The notes: generated from the sequence alone by a model not told the origin. A stretch of DNA of 64,000 nt from Streptomyces sp. DH-12 (GCF_002899455.1 NZ_PPFB01000001.1:620001-684000), one strand, 5' to 3'. Shown: positions 17,422 through 26,796, counted from the first letter of the stretch. Numbers and translations: made by a program.

Positions 17422-17649
17422 TCAGAACAGCGGTTCCTGCTGTCCGTCCGGGGAGATGCGGCGCGGGGTGCGGCGCGGGGCCGGGCGGCGTGCCGGGACC
17501 TCGTCGCCGAAGAGCGGCTCGGTGCCGTACTCGTCCCGCTCGGCGGGGACGACGACGGGGCCGGTGCCCACGCCGAGGCACAACGGGGCCTCCCGGTCGA
17601 AGTCTCCGGGCGTCATCGCCGTCCAGTCGCGTTCCCGACGCTCACTCAC
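17422..17649 (-). CDS. Small conserved-looking protein with EPLF motifs
   Basis: 75 aa from the GTG at 17649 (GGGGAG and GGGGTG upstream), containing DWTAMTPGDFDREAPLCLG and ending in GQQEPLF. It has no signal peptide or membrane segment and is rich in Pro, Arg and acidic residues, suggesting a disordered chain. EPLF occurs twice (TEPLFGDE in the middle, QEPLF at the very end) and once more near the N-terminus of the neighbouring photolyase-family protein. QxxLF at a C-terminus resembles the peptide that docks on the DNA sliding clamp. The two genes share a strand, separated by the catalase relic. Function unknown. Confidence 0.6.
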   Translation of the reverse strand: MSERRERDWTAMTPGDFDREAPLCLGVGTGPVVVPAERDEYGTEPLFGDEVPARRPAPRRTPRRISPDGQQEPLF

Positions 17650-17831
17650 CCGGCACCCCGCTCCCCGTCCACCCGGAAAGGTTATCGGCAGGTCCGGTGC
17701 CCGCCAGACGGCATGCCGTACAGGAACGCCGAGGGGTGAGACGCAGGTCACACACGCGGGGTCGTCACACATCGCGCGGCCGTTCCGTCAGTGAAGCGAC
17801 ACCGTAACGACGGACCGACCATGGAGAGCAC

Positions 17832-18305
17832 ATGAACGCGCGCATCGACTTCTTCGCCAACCCCGTCGCCGGCAAGGTGCTGCGGCACATCAACTCGGCG
17901 GGCAGGGCGGTGACGGACTCCGGTCTGCCGCACGCCACCCAGGAGCTGGTGAAGATCCGCGCCAGCCAGATCAACGGCTGCGGCTTCTGCACCGACATGC
18001 ACACCAAGGACGCCGCCGCCGCGGGCGAGACCCAGCTGCGTCTCAACCTGGTCGCCGCCTGGCGCGAGGCCACCGTCTTCACCGAGGCGGAGCGCGCCGC
18101 GCTCGAACTGGCCGAGCAGGGCACCCGGATCGCGGACGCGGCCGGCGGGGTGAGCGACGAGGCGTGGGCGAACGCCGCCCAGCACTACGACGAGGACCAG
18201 CTGGCCGCGCTGATCTCGCTGATCGCGATCATCAACGCCTACAACCGGATCAACGTCATCAACCAGCAGCCCGCGGGCGACTACCGGCCCGGCCAGTTCG
18301 GCTGA
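17832..18305 (+). CDS. Carboxymuconolactone decarboxylase (AhpD-like) family protein
   Basis: 157 aa, complete. The redox motif CX2CX3H is present as Cys50, Cys53 and His57 (NGCGFCTDMHT), with the conserved Glu38 (ATQELVKIRAS), so it belongs to the AhpD-like peroxidase branch rather than true decarboxylases. It may reduce peroxides through its vicinal cysteines. ATG start at 17832 with GGAGAG upstream. Convergent with msrA, another oxidative-damage gene, and close to the catalase relic; a shared oxidative-stress theme is inference. Confidence 0.9.
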   Translation: MNARIDFFANPVAGKVLRHINSAGRAVTDSGLPHATQELVKIRASQINGCGFCTDMHTKDAAAAGETQLRLNLVAAWREATVFTEAERAALELAEQGTRIADAAGGVSDEAWANAAQHYDEDQLAALISLIAIINAYNRINVINQQPAGDYRPGQFG

Positions 18306-18494
18306 CGCCCGTCCCGGGCGGCGGGCCGCCGGGGGAGCCGCCCCCGGCGGCCCCTCCCGCCACGCCGGTGCCGCGCCGGGAGTCCGCGACGGCGGTGCGC
18401 GCCGGCCCCGTGACCGTCCCGGGCGCGGGACGCGCGCCGTACCTCCAGGAGCCGATCGCGCGTCTCCTGACCGGAGGTCACCTTCGCGCACGAC

Positions 18495-18531
18495 ACAGGG
18501 GGCGCGCTCGCACGGCGAGCGCGCCCCCTGT
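18495..18531. terminator. Bidirectional terminator between AhpD-like gene and msrA
   Basis: 16-bp perfect stem (ACAGGGGGCGCGCTCG) with a 5-nt loop between convergent genes. Confidence 0.85.
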
Positions 18532-18548
18532 CGTGTGCCGGTGACGGC

Positions 18549-19061
18549 TCAGGACGCCGTGCGCTTGGGCAGGCGCCAGTCGGGGCGCGGGAAGTGGCAG
18601 GTGTAGCCGTCCGGGTAGCGCTGCAGGTAGTCCTGGTGCTCCGGCTCGGCCTCCCAGAAGGGCCCGGCGGGGGTCACCTCGGTGACCACCTTGCCCGGCC
18701 ACAGTCCGGACGCGTCGACGTCGGCGATCGTGTCCTCGGCGACGCGCTTCTGCTCGTCGTCGTAGTAGAAGATCGCGGAGCGGTAGCTCATGCCGATGTC
18801 GTTGCCCTGGCGGTTCTTCGTCGTCGGGTCGTGGATCTGGAAGAAGTACTCCAGGATCGTCCGGTAGTCGGTGACCGTCGGGTCGTAGGTGATCTCGATC
18901 GACTCGGCGTGCGTGCCGTGGTCGCGGTAGGTCGCGTCGGGGACGTCGCCGCCGCTGTACCCCACCCGGGTGCTCAGCACGCCCGGCAGCGTGCGGATCA
19001 GCTCCTGCATGCCCCAGAAGCATCCGCCCGCGAGCAGCGCCTTCTCCTCGGTCCTTGTCAT
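18549..19061 (-). CDS. msrA: Peptide-methionine (S)-S-oxide reductase
   Basis: 170 aa. The catalytic GCFWG is at residues 13-17 with nucleophile Cys14, followed by [19 protein letters not shown] and [20 protein letters not shown], the hallmarks of MsrA. It reduces methionine-S-sulfoxide in proteins using thioredoxin. ATG at 19061 with GAGAAGGG upstream; longer upstream reading is unsupported. Cytoplasmic. Confidence 0.95.
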   Translation of the reverse strand: MTRTEEKALLAGGCFWGMQELIRTLPGVLSTRVGYSGGDVPDATYRDHGTHAESIEITYDPTVTDYRTILEYFFQIHDPTTKNRQGNDIGMSYRSAIFYYDDEQKRVAEDTIADVDASGLWPGKVVTEVTPAGPFWEAEPEHQDYLQRYPDGYTCHFPRPDWRLPKRTAS

Positions 19062-19196
19062 CGTGTGTGTCGCCCTTCTCCCAGGTGTGCTGCGACGTTC
19101 CTCAGTGGGAACCGTGCCGGGACCTGCATTGTTCCGGCCGTGCCCGGTGCGCCGGACACCGGGTCGCACCGGGCGGGCGCAGGGGGCCGGGCGACG

Positions 19197-20444
19197 TCAC
19201 CGCCCCGGGCCCGAGGCGCACTCCAGGTCCTTCAGGCGGACCTCGTCGGCCATCGCCCGCATGCCCGCGTCGGTGAAGTGCAGGTGGTCGCCGTTGTCGT
19301 AGGCGGGCCGGATGCTCTCGGGGTCGTCGGGGCTGCGCACCGCCCGGTCGAAGTCGGCCACGGCGTCGAACAGCCCGCCGGTGCGGATGAAGGCGTTGAC
19401 CTCCTGGCGTACCGCCTCGGCCGCCGGGTCCCATTCGGGCCAGCCCTTGAACGGCGCGATCGTGGCGCCGACCACGCAGTGGCCGGCCGCGTGGACGCGG
19501 TCGGCGATCTTCCGGTAGCCGTCGATCAGGTCCTGGGCCGTGACGCCGGTGTGGGCCTTGAGGTCGTTGACGCCCTCGAACACCAGGACCGTGCGGACGC
19601 CCGGGTGGGAGAGCACGTCGCGGTCGAGGCGGTTGAGGGCGCTCGGCGAGGCGCCGTCGGCGAGCACCTTGTTGGCGGAGATGCCCGCGTTGGCCACACC
19701 GCGGACGGTCGTGGCGCGGGAGTGCTGGAGGCGGCGGGAGAGCTGGTCGGGCCAGCGGCGGTTGAGGTCCGTGGTGGACTCCCACCCGTCCGTGATGGAG
19801 TCGCCGAGCGCCACCACCGCACCGGTGCGGGCGGGGGTGCGGACGGTGACGGCGTCCAGGTAGAACCAGGACGTGGTGGTCCTCGTCCAGGGGGCGGCGG
19901 TCTCGTCGGCGGTGTGGTCGCCCTGGGTGAGGTACGAGGTCTGCATGGCCAGCCGGTGTCCGGTGGCGGGGCCTGCCGCGTCGGGGCTGTGCAGGCTGAC
20001 GACCAGGTTGGTGCGGGCGCGGACCCGGCCGGGGAGCGGGTCGCTGTACGCGATGCCGCCGGGCGGGATCGTCACGGTGGTGCGGCCGTCGAAGGTGAGC
20101 CGGCGGTTGCTGCCGGGGACCAGGGCGGCGCCCTGCCGCTGGACTCCGGCGTACACGCTGTCGAAGGTCAGCGGCCGGTCGCCGAAGGCGTTGGAGAGCC
20201 GTACGCGCATCCGGTCGCCGCCGACGCTGGTGTGCACCACCAGCCGGTAGGCGCGGTCGGGCACGCCCGTGCCCAGGCGGAAGGCGCTCGACGCCCAGGT
20301 GACGACGTCGTGGCGGGGCGGTGTGGCCTGGGCCGCCGACGGGACGGGGCCCAGGAGAGCGGCGAGCAGGACCAGGACGGACAGCCCGCGCAGCCGGGTC
20401 CCCCTCGTGTGCGGTCCTCCGGGGTGGAGCGTCGTGGTGTTCAG
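19197..20444 (-). CDS. Secreted SGNH/GDSL hydrolase, apparent CTG start
   Basis: Catalytic blocks are ALGDSITDGWES (block I Ser), GVNDLKAH (block III) and DHLHFTDAG (block V Asp-His), placing it with lipolytic or carbohydrate-esterase SGNH enzymes. A Sec signal (LRGLSVLVLLAALLGPVPSA, then AQA) lies upstream of the first possible ATG/GTG (GTG at 20264), which would delete the signal and about 60 residues. Reading back, no in-frame ATG, GTG or TTG occurs; the only start with a ribosome site is CTG at 20442-20444 (GGGAGG, 6-nt spacer). With it the protein is 415 aa. Alternatively an ATG was lost by one base change, or the internal GTG is used and export fails. Confidence 0.82.
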   Translation of the reverse strand: MNTTTLHPGGPHTRGTRLRGLSVLVLLAALLGPVPSAAQATPPRHDVVTWASSAFRLGTGVPDRAYRLVVHTSVGGDRMRVRLSNAFGDRPLTFDSVYAGVQRQGAALVPGSNRRLTFDGRTTVTIPPGGIAYSDPLPGRVRARTNLVVSLHSPDAAGPATGHRLAMQTSYLTQGDHTADETAAPWTRTTTSWFYLDAVTVRTPARTGAVVALGDSITDGWESTTDLNRRWPDQLSRRLQHSRATTVRGVANAGISANKVLADGASPSALNRLDRDVLSHPGVRTVLVFEGVNDLKAHTGVTAQDLIDGYRKIADRVHAAGHCVVGATIAPFKGWPEWDPAAEAVRQEVNAFIRTGGLFDAVADFDRAVRSPDDPESIRPAYDNGDHLHFTDAGMRAMADEVRLKDLECASGPGR

Positions 20445-20580
20445 CGTCGCCTCCCAGAACTCGACGGCACCCTCCTCGCCGGCGGGACGGCTCTCGCGAG
20501 GCGGTGTGCGCGATCCGGTGTCCTCGTGACCCGTGGGGTCTTCGTCACGGTGATGCCTTCGTGACCCGTAGTGAGATTAG

Positions 20581-20611
20581 CGGCAGGCGTCCGGCCCGGC
20601 ACCGCCTGCCG
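20581..20611 (-). terminator. Probable terminator of the ROK regulator gene
   Basis: 9-bp perfect stem CGGCAGGCG/CGCCTGCCG with a 13-nt loop, 46 bp past the ROK stop codon. Confidence 0.5.
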
Positions 20612-20656
20612 GATGCCTTCATCGGCCGTTCATCCCCCGGTTCCCGGCAGGCGGCG

Positions 20657-21823
20657 TCAGCGGCCGACGAAAGACTGGATGGCCGTGGCGGCGGCCCCCC
20701 GGGCCCACTCCTCGAACGGCAGCGGACGGGTGCGGATCTCGCAGCGGGCGGCGGAGCCGAAGGCGGCCGCGGCGAAGGCGTCGCGGATCTGCCCGGCGAA
20801 GAGGTCGTACGCGGCCAGCCCTTCGCCGGAGATGATCACGCGCTGCGGGCCGAGCAGGTTGGCGACGGTGGCGATCCCCCGCCCGATGGCCTCCCCCGCC
20901 CGGGCGTAGACGGAGCGGGCCCCCGCGTCGCCCTGGCGGGCCAGGGCGAGGGCCTCGGCGGCGTCGGCGACCGGGACGCCGGCGACCTCGCGGACCCGGG
21001 CGGTGATCGCCGCGTCGGAGGCGACGGCCTCCAGGCAGCCGCGGTCGCCGCAGCGGCAGGGCGGGCCGTCCGGGTCGACGGGGACATGGCCGATCTCCCC
21101 CGCGACGCCGTGCGCGCCGGAGACGACCCGGCCGTGCACCACGAGACCGCAGCCGATGCCGGCGCCCACGGTGACGACGGCGAAGTCGGACAGGCCCACG
21201 CCGTCGCCGAACCACTGCTCGGCCACGGTCAGGGCGCGGACGTCGTTGTCGACGGTGACCGGCAGCCCGCTCGCCGCCCCGGCGAGCTCGGCGAGCGGTA
21301 CGTCGTGCCAGTCCAGGAAGGGCGAGTAGCGCACCGTGCCCGCGTCGCGGTCGACGTCCCCGGCGACCGCGACACCGAGCCCGAGGACCCGCACGCCGAA
21401 CCCCTCGGCCTCGGTGAGCAGTTCCCGTACGAGGTCCGCGGCGACCGCGAGGACCTCGTGCGGCGCGCGGCCGGCCAGGGGGACGCGCCGGGCGGCACGG
21501 ATGCGGCAGCACAGGTCGGTGAGCACGCCGATGATCTCGTCGCCGGTCACCTTCAGGCCGGCGAACAGCGCCCGTCCCCCGTCGACCCGGACCGGGCTGG
21601 CCGGGCGGCCGAGAGCCGGGCGGACCCCGGCGCCGGCGTCCTCCACCAGATAGCCGGCCTCGATCAGCGGCCGTACGGCCTTGGTGACCGCCGCCGGGGA
21701 CAGGCCGGCCCGCCGGGCCGCCTCCATCCGGGTGAGCGGGCCGTGCGCCAGGACGGTGGTGAAGATCTGGGAGGCCGCCGGGGTGTGGGCCGGGAACGTC
21801 TCGGCGGGCGGGGTCGACTGCAT
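20657..21823 (-). CDS. ROK-family transcriptional regulator
   Basis: 388 aa. N-terminal winged HTH (TRMEAARRAGLSPAAVTKAV, about 30-50), then the ROK sugar-kinase-like domain with an N-terminal phosphate-loop-like segment (FAGLKVTGDEIIGVL), the zinc motif CRCGDRGCLEA and a conserved VTVGAGIGCGLVVHG. The ATG at 21823 is the first credible start. Divergent from the GH36 alpha-galactosidase; the shared region carries an A-rich palindrome (21860-21882) that is the likely operator. It probably responds to galactose, melibiose or raffinose, by context only. Confidence 0.9.
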   Translation of the reverse strand: MQSTPPAETFPAHTPAASQIFTTVLAHGPLTRMEAARRAGLSPAAVTKAVRPLIEAGYLVEDAGAGVRPALGRPASPVRVDGGRALFAGLKVTGDEIIGVLTDLCCRIRAARRVPLAGRAPHEVLAVAADLVRELLTEAEGFGVRVLGLGVAVAGDVDRDAGTVRYSPFLDWHDVPLAELAGAASGLPVTVDNDVRALTVAEQWFGDGVGLSDFAVVTVGAGIGCGLVVHGRVVSGAHGVAGEIGHVPVDPDGPPCRCGDRGCLEAVASDAAITARVREVAGVPVADAAEALALARQGDAGARSVYARAGEAIGRGIATVANLLGPQRVIISGEGLAAYDLFAGQIRDAFAAAAFGSAARCEIRTRPLPFEEWARGAAATAIQSFVGR

Positions 21824-21859
21824 GGCCGGGAACCTAGGTCCCTTATTTTCCGCTGTCAA

Positions 21860-21882
21860 CGAAAGAAGGCTCCTTTCTTTCG
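21860..21882. promoter_or_regulatory. Putative ROK operator
   Basis: CGAAAGAAGG-CTC-CTTTCTTTCG, an inverted repeat with one missing A in the left arm, in an unusually AT-rich stretch between the divergent ROK and alpha-galactosidase genes. Confidence 0.6.
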
Positions 21883-22001
21883 AAGGTAGAGAAGCACGCT
21901 TGTCTGCCTTGGAAATCCAAGAGTCAGAGCCCTCTTGACACATGATCGAAGGTCACGTTTGGGTGTGCGGTGCAACCCCCTGACGCTGATCGTGAGGCCC
22001 C

Positions 22002-24152
22002 ATGCCGCTCATCACCCGCTCTCCGGACACCGGGGTCTGGCTGCTGACCACCCCGCGCACCTCGTACGCGCTGCGGATCGACGGGACCGGCGCACCCTGT
22101 CACGTGGCGTGGGGGCCCCGCCTCACCCCGGAGGAGGCGGACGCGCTCGCGGAGCCGTTCGCGGAACCGTCGAACAGCTTCGAGGGCCGGCCGGCCGTGG
22201 GCGAGGAACTGCCGGTGGACGGCGGCACCCGTTACGGGCCGCCCTCGCTCCAGGTGCGGTACGCGGACGGCTCCCGGGCCTTCGAGTGGGAGCCTGTGGG
22301 ACACCGGGTGGACGACTCCGTCCCCGGCCGCGAGGAGCTGGTCCTGGAGTTCCGCGACCGGCTGGTCCCCCTCTCGGTCGCGCTGCACTACCGGGTCCGC
22401 GCGGACACGGACGTGATCGAGCGCTGGACCGTGCTGCGCAACGACGGCGAGGAACGCGTGGACCTGCTGCGCGCCGACTCCGCGGCGTGGACGCTGCCGC
22501 CGCTGCCGGACTACCGGCTGAGCCATGTCACCGGCCAGTGGTCGGCGGAGACCCGGCTGCGCCGGGAGCCGCTGCCGCACGGGGAGACCGTGCTGACCAG
22601 CCGGCGCGGCATCACCAGCCACCACGCCAACCCCTGGACCATGCTCGACGACGGCACCGCCGACGAGGACCGGGGCCGGGTGTGGAGCACGGCGCTGGCG
22701 TGGAGCGGCAGTTGGCGGATCACCGTGCAGCGCACGCCGGACGGGCGGGCGGGCCTGACCGGCGGAGCCGGCCACGAGGGGACGTGCGTGCCGCTCGGAC
22801 CGGGCGAGGAGTTCGCCACGCCGGTGCTGGCCGGGCTGTTCACCGACGGCGGTTTCGGCGGGGCGAGCCGGGCCTGGCACGCGTACGTCCGCTCCCACGT
22901 GCTGCGGCACGCCGGCGAGACGGCGCCGGTGCTCTACAACTCCTGGGAGGCCACCGGCTTCGACGTGGACGAGGCGAGCCAGCTGGCGCTCGCCGAACGG
23001 GCCGCCCGGCTGGGCGTGGAGCTGTTCGTCGTGGACGACGGCTGGTTCGGCGCCCGCCGCAGCGACCGGGCGGGCCTGGGCGACTGGACGCCGGCGCCGG
23101 ACCGGTTCCCCCACGGGCTCGGGCCGTTGTCCGACGCGGTGCACCGGCTCGGCATGCGGTTCGGCGTCTGGGTGGAGCCGGAGATGGTCAACCCGGACAG
23201 CGACCTGTACCGGGCGCACCCCGACTGGGTGCTGCACCTGCCGGGCCGCCCGCGCACCGAGCTGCGCAACCAGCTGGTGCTGAACTTCGCCCGGCAGGAC
23301 GTCGCCGACTGGGCCTTCGGCCGGCTCACCCGGCTGGTCGCCGAGCACCGCGTGGACTTCCTCAAGTGGGACATGAACCGCGCGTTCGGCGAGTCCGGCT
23401 GGGCCGGGCCGGACGACGGCAACGACCGGCTGTGGACCCGCTACGTCCACCACCTGTACGGCGTGCTCGACCGGCTCCGGGAGGCGCACCCGCGGCTGCG
23501 GATCGAGACGTGCAGCGGGGGTGGCGGCCGGGTCGACCTGGGCATCCTCTCCCGCACCGACCAGGCGTGGACGTCCGACAACACCGACGCCGTGGACCGG
23601 CTGGGCATCCAGCAGGGCTTCAGCCAGGTCTACCCGGCACGGGTGATGTCCGCCTGGGTGACCGACGTGCCCAACCAGCTCACCCGGCTGTCCGTGCCGC
23701 TGCGCTTCCGCTTCCACGCGGCGATGGCCGGGCTGCTCGGCCTCGGCGGCGACCTCACCCGCTGGAGCGAGGCGGAGCTGTCCGAGGCCGCCGCGCTGGT
23801 GGCCCGCTACAAGGAGATCCGGCACCTGGTGCAGCACGGCGACCAGTACCGGCTCGGCGCCCCGTACGGCGACGGCCCGTCGGCCGTGCAGTACGTGGCC
23901 GCGGACGGCGGTGAGACGGTGGTGCTCGCCTTCCGCGCCAGCCCCCGGCACGGCGCACCGCGGGTGCCGCTCCGGCTGCGCGGACTGCCGCCGGGCGTCC
24001 GCCTCCGGGACACGGGGACGGGCGCGGTGCACCACTCCACGGTGCTCACGGAGTACGGGCTGGACCTGGACCTGCCGGGCGGCGACTGGGCGAGCGCCCT
24101 GATCCACCTGGAACGGGTGCCGGACGACGCCGGGCACCGGGTGGAGAGCTGA
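22002..24152 (+). CDS. Alpha-galactosidase, glycoside hydrolase family 36
   Basis: 716 aa, typical for GH36. An N-terminal beta-supersandwich (1-300) precedes the barrel. Nucleophile Asp457 in FLKWDMNRAFGE; acid/base Asp526 in AWTSDNTDAVDRLGIQ. Substrate-site segments VVDDGWFGARRSDRAGLGDW and WVEPEMVNPDSDLY are present. No signal peptide: intracellular cleavage of alpha-galactosides such as melibiose or raffinose. GTGAGG precedes the ATG. Paired with the divergent ROK regulator; no transporter gene adjoins, so uptake relies on another system, possibly the galactoside importer at 5-8.6 kb. Confidence 0.95.
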   Translation: MPLITRSPDTGVWLLTTPRTSYALRIDGTGAPCHVAWGPRLTPEEADALAEPFAEPSNSFEGRPAVGEELPVDGGTRYGPPSLQVRYADGSRAFEWEPVGHRVDDSVPGREELVLEFRDRLVPLSVALHYRVRADTDVIERWTVLRNDGEERVDLLRADSAAWTLPPLPDYRLSHVTGQWSAETRLRREPLPHGETVLTSRRGITSHHANPWTMLDDGTADEDRGRVWSTALAWSGSWRITVQRTPDGRAGLTGGAGHEGTCVPLGPGEEFATPVLAGLFTDGGFGGASRAWHAYVRSHVLRHAGETAPVLYNSWEATGFDVDEASQLALAERAARLGVELFVVDDGWFGARRSDRAGLGDWTPAPDRFPHGLGPLSDAVHRLGMRFGVWVEPEMVNPDSDLYRAHPDWVLHLPGRPRTELRNQLVLNFARQDVADWAFGRLTRLVAEHRVDFLKWDMNRAFGESGWAGPDDGNDRLWTRYVHHLYGVLDRLREAHPRLRIETCSGGGGRVDLGILSRTDQAWTSDNTDAVDRLGIQQGFSQVYPARVMSAWVTDVPNQLTRLSVPLRFRFHAAMAGLLGLGGDLTRWSEAELSEAAALVARYKEIRHLVQHGDQYRLGAPYGDGPSAVQYVAADGGETVVLAFRASPRHGAPRVPLRLRGLPPGVRLRDTGTGAVHHSTVLTEYGLDLDLPGGDWASALIHLERVPDDAGHRVES

Positions 24153-24165
24153 GAGGCGGAAGGCG

Positions 24166-24609
24166 TCAGGCGGAGAAGGCGATGCGTGCGGAGATGCTCT
24201 TGCCCCCCGCCTCCTGGCGCACGTCGAGGGTCTGGGCGACGGCCATGACGATCTCGAGGCCGTGCTGCCCCACGCGGCCGGGGTCGGCGGCCCGGGGCTT
24301 CGGCGCCTCCGGATTGCCGTCGCGGACGACCACCTCGACGGCGTCGCCGAAGACCAGCAGATCCAGTCCGACGGGGCCCGGCGCGTACTTGCGGGCGTTG
24401 GTGACCAGCTCGCTGACGACGAGCTGGGTGATCTCCACCGCGCGCGCCGGCACCGGCAGGCCGTCCTCCGCCCGTGCCCGGTCGAGGAACTCGGCCGCGA
24501 GGCGGCGCGCCTGCGCTATCCAGGCGCCCTCGGCGTCCAGGGCATAGCTGGCCCGCAGCCGAGGTGCGCCTGACACCGTCTCCCCCTCGTCGACAGAAAC
24601 TGGTTCCAT
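24166..24609 (-). CDS. ATP-binding anti-sigma-type regulatory kinase (HATPase_c)
   Basis: 147 aa. Histidine-kinase-like ATPase fold: N box QLVVSELVTNARKYAPG and G1 box VVVRDGNPEAPKP, then GRVGQHGLEIVMAVAQTL. This is the RsbW/SpoIIAB-like family very abundant in Streptomyces; members phosphorylate STAS antagonists or bind sigma factors. ATG at 24609 with AAAGGCGG 5 nt upstream. It converges with the alpha-galactosidase gene; partner unknown. Confidence 0.88.
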   Translation of the reverse strand: MEPVSVDEGETVSGAPRLRASYALDAEGAWIAQARRLAAEFLDRARAEDGLPVPARAVEITQLVVSELVTNARKYAPGPVGLDLLVFGDAVEVVVRDGNPEAPKPRAADPGRVGQHGLEIVMAVAQTLDVRQEAGGKSISARIAFSA

Positions 24610-24696
24610 CCGGTCCGCCTTTACTCGATCACACCGCGCGACTACCCGCATCGCTCCCCCGCACGCCCATGAAGTGTGACAGGTACCGCCGACAGG

Positions 24697-26796
24697 TCAG
24701 TCGGCCAGGTGCCGCTCGAGCCAGTCACCTGCTGTGCGGCGGAAGAGCCGCCGGTTGTCGGCGCGGCGGAAATCGTGACCTTCGTCACGCAGAAGGAGCA
24801 GTTCCGCCTCCAGTCCGCGTTCCCGCGCGGCCCGTACGAACTGCTCGGACTCGTCGGGCGGCACGTTGGTGTCGTGCTCGCCGTGCACGGCGAGGACCGG
24901 AGCGCGCAGGGCGTCGACCCGGCTCATCGGCGACAGGGCGCGCAGCAGGTCCCGGTCGCGTTCCGGGTGGCCGTACTTGTGCGCGGCGGACTGCGCGATC
25001 CACGGCTCGGTCCCGGCGAAGAAGGTGGTCAGGTCCGACATGCCGCACACCGCCACCCCGGTGCGGAACAGGTCGGGGTGCCACACCAGGGACGCCATCG
25101 TGAGGTAGCCGCCGTAGGAGCGGCCCATGACGGCCATCCGCCGGGGGTCCGCGAGGCCCCGCAGCATGACGTGCGCCGCGCAGTCCGCGACGTCGTCGAT
25201 GGCGGCGAAGCGTCCGGTGCCCAGGTCGGCGTCGACGAAGCCGCGCCCGTGGCCGGACGAGCCGCGGACGTCGGGGGCGAACACGTCCAGGCCGCGGTGG
25301 AGCAGCTCCAGGTAGAGGGGTTCGAGGACCGGGCGTTCCTGTTCCTCGGGTCCGCCGTGCAGGTGCAGGACGCACGGGGCGGGTTCACCGGGCGAGCGGC
25401 CGGGGGCGCGGTAGTACCAGCCGCCGAGCTGGAGGCCGTCCCGGGCGACGGGCCGCATGGGCGTGGGCCTGACCGGTGTGAGGCCGGGCGGGAAGGCGTC
25501 CTCGTCGCGGGAGGACCAGGGGGTGCGCAGGGGCGCGCCGTGCGGCAGCCACCACACGCCGGGGTGGCGTCGTGACCCGGACAGCGCGACCACGGGCGCG
25601 TCGGGGTCCGCGGTGGGCGCGATCCGGGTGACCACCTCGTGGGGCAGGCCGACGCGGCGCGCGTCGCCGGCCGAGGGAGGGGTGACCGAGTCCGGCGCGG
25701 TGCCGTGCGGCGGGGCGGACTCCAGCGCGAGCAGCTCCAGCTCGCTGACCCCGTGCCGGTTCCACGCCAGCACGGCGCGGCGGCCGTCGTGGCCGAGGGC
25801 GAGGAGTTCGAGGCCGCAGTCCTCGCGTTCGGCGACCACCCGCGTGGTGTGCAGTTCACCGCGCGCGTCGAGGTGCGCGGCGAGCAGGGCCGCGTACTCG
25901 CGTCCGGCGTCGCTGCGCAGCCAGAGCGTGCCCGCGGACGGGGAGAAGCCGCCGATCCAGGGATCGCCGTCGGCGACCGGGAAGGCGCAGGTGACCGCGG
26001 AGTCCACGGTCCGCACGACGAGGGCCTCGCGGCGGCCGCGCGGCCCCCGGTAGACCAGGGCGAGGCGGCCGTCGCGGCTGAGGTCGCACACCCGCTGGTT
26101 GGCCGCGCCGCGCTCGCTGAATAGCAGGACGGGCGCGGCGGTGCCCTCCGGGTCGACGAGGTAGGCGGAGAGGGTCCGCTCCTCGGGCTCCTGCCCGGAG
26201 CCGGGCCGCACGCCCCCGGCCGGAGGACGGATCCGTCCTCCGGCCGGGTCCAGCAGGACGGCCCGGCCGTCGCGGCCCGCCCAGTGCGGGGCGTGCTCGG
26301 TGCCCGGCGGTCCGGGCACCTCCGCGTGGTGCCGGCCGGTGTGGCCGGGCGGGGCGGACTCGGTGACGGTCACGGCGAGGGCGGAGCCGTCGTGCTGCCA
26401 GCAGCCGAGCCGCGCGGAGGTGCCCGGCTCGCCGCCGGCCAGCAGGTGCCGGCCGCTGCCGTCGGGGCGTACGCACAGCACCCGGGTCAGCTCACCGCCG
26501 CCGGGCGCCGTGGTGTACGCGATCCACCGGCCGTCCGGTGACCAGGACACCTCCGTGACGGGGTGCGGATCGGCGTCGAGGCGGCGCACCTCCGCGCCGT
26601 CGACCGGCCCGGTCCACAGCTGCGGCACCCCGGCCCGGTCGCAGATGAAGGCGACGTGCCGGCCGCTCGGGTCGGCCGAGGGGTACCAGCAGCCGTGCAC
26701 CGCCGGGGGCGGCAGGTCGTACGACGCCGAGGTGTCGGCCAGCGGGGCGGGCTCCGGGGCGTACAGCGCGCTGCCGGGGTCTCGGGTCGCCGTCAT
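24697..26796 (-). CDS. S9-family (prolyl oligopeptidase-type) peptidase
   Basis: 699 aa. The N-terminal beta-propeller (about 30-400) contains WSPDGRWIAYTTAPGG-type TolB/WD repeats, followed by an alpha/beta-hydrolase domain. Nucleophile Ser in MGRSYGGYLTMASL, Asp in VHGEHDTNVP, His in DEGHDFRR. No signal peptide, so cytoplasmic. Its ATG overlaps the stop of the amidotransferase gene by 4 nt (ATGA), strongly coupling the two. In this operon it may hydrolyse the peptide-like product of the ligase/amidotransferase, as a turnover enzyme; this is inference. Confidence 0.9.
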   Translation of the reverse strand: MTATRDPGSALYAPEPAPLADTSASYDLPPPAVHGCWYPSADPSGRHVAFICDRAGVPQLWTGPVDGAEVRRLDADPHPVTEVSWSPDGRWIAYTTAPGGGELTRVLCVRPDGSGRHLLAGGEPGTSARLGCWQHDGSALAVTVTESAPPGHTGRHHAEVPGPPGTEHAPHWAGRDGRAVLLDPAGGRIRPPAGGVRPGSGQEPEERTLSAYLVDPEGTAAPVLLFSERGAANQRVCDLSRDGRLALVYRGPRGRREALVVRTVDSAVTCAFPVADGDPWIGGFSPSAGTLWLRSDAGREYAALLAAHLDARGELHTTRVVAEREDCGLELLALGHDGRRAVLAWNRHGVSELELLALESAPPHGTAPDSVTPPSAGDARRVGLPHEVVTRIAPTADPDAPVVALSGSRRHPGVWWLPHGAPLRTPWSSRDEDAFPPGLTPVRPTPMRPVARDGLQLGGWYYRAPGRSPGEPAPCVLHLHGGPEEQERPVLEPLYLELLHRGLDVFAPDVRGSSGHGRGFVDADLGTGRFAAIDDVADCAAHVMLRGLADPRRMAVMGRSYGGYLTMASLVWHPDLFRTGVAVCGMSDLTTFFAGTEPWIAQSAAHKYGHPERDRDLLRALSPMSRVDALRAPVLAVHGEHDTNVPPDESEQFVRAARERGLEAELLLLRDEGHDFRRADNRRLFRRTAGDWLERHLAD

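Noticed and set aside
24669..24696. Separate small gene between anti-sigma-like ATPase and S9 peptidase
   Set aside because: Only about 45 bp including both 3' and 5' ends; nothing to support it.
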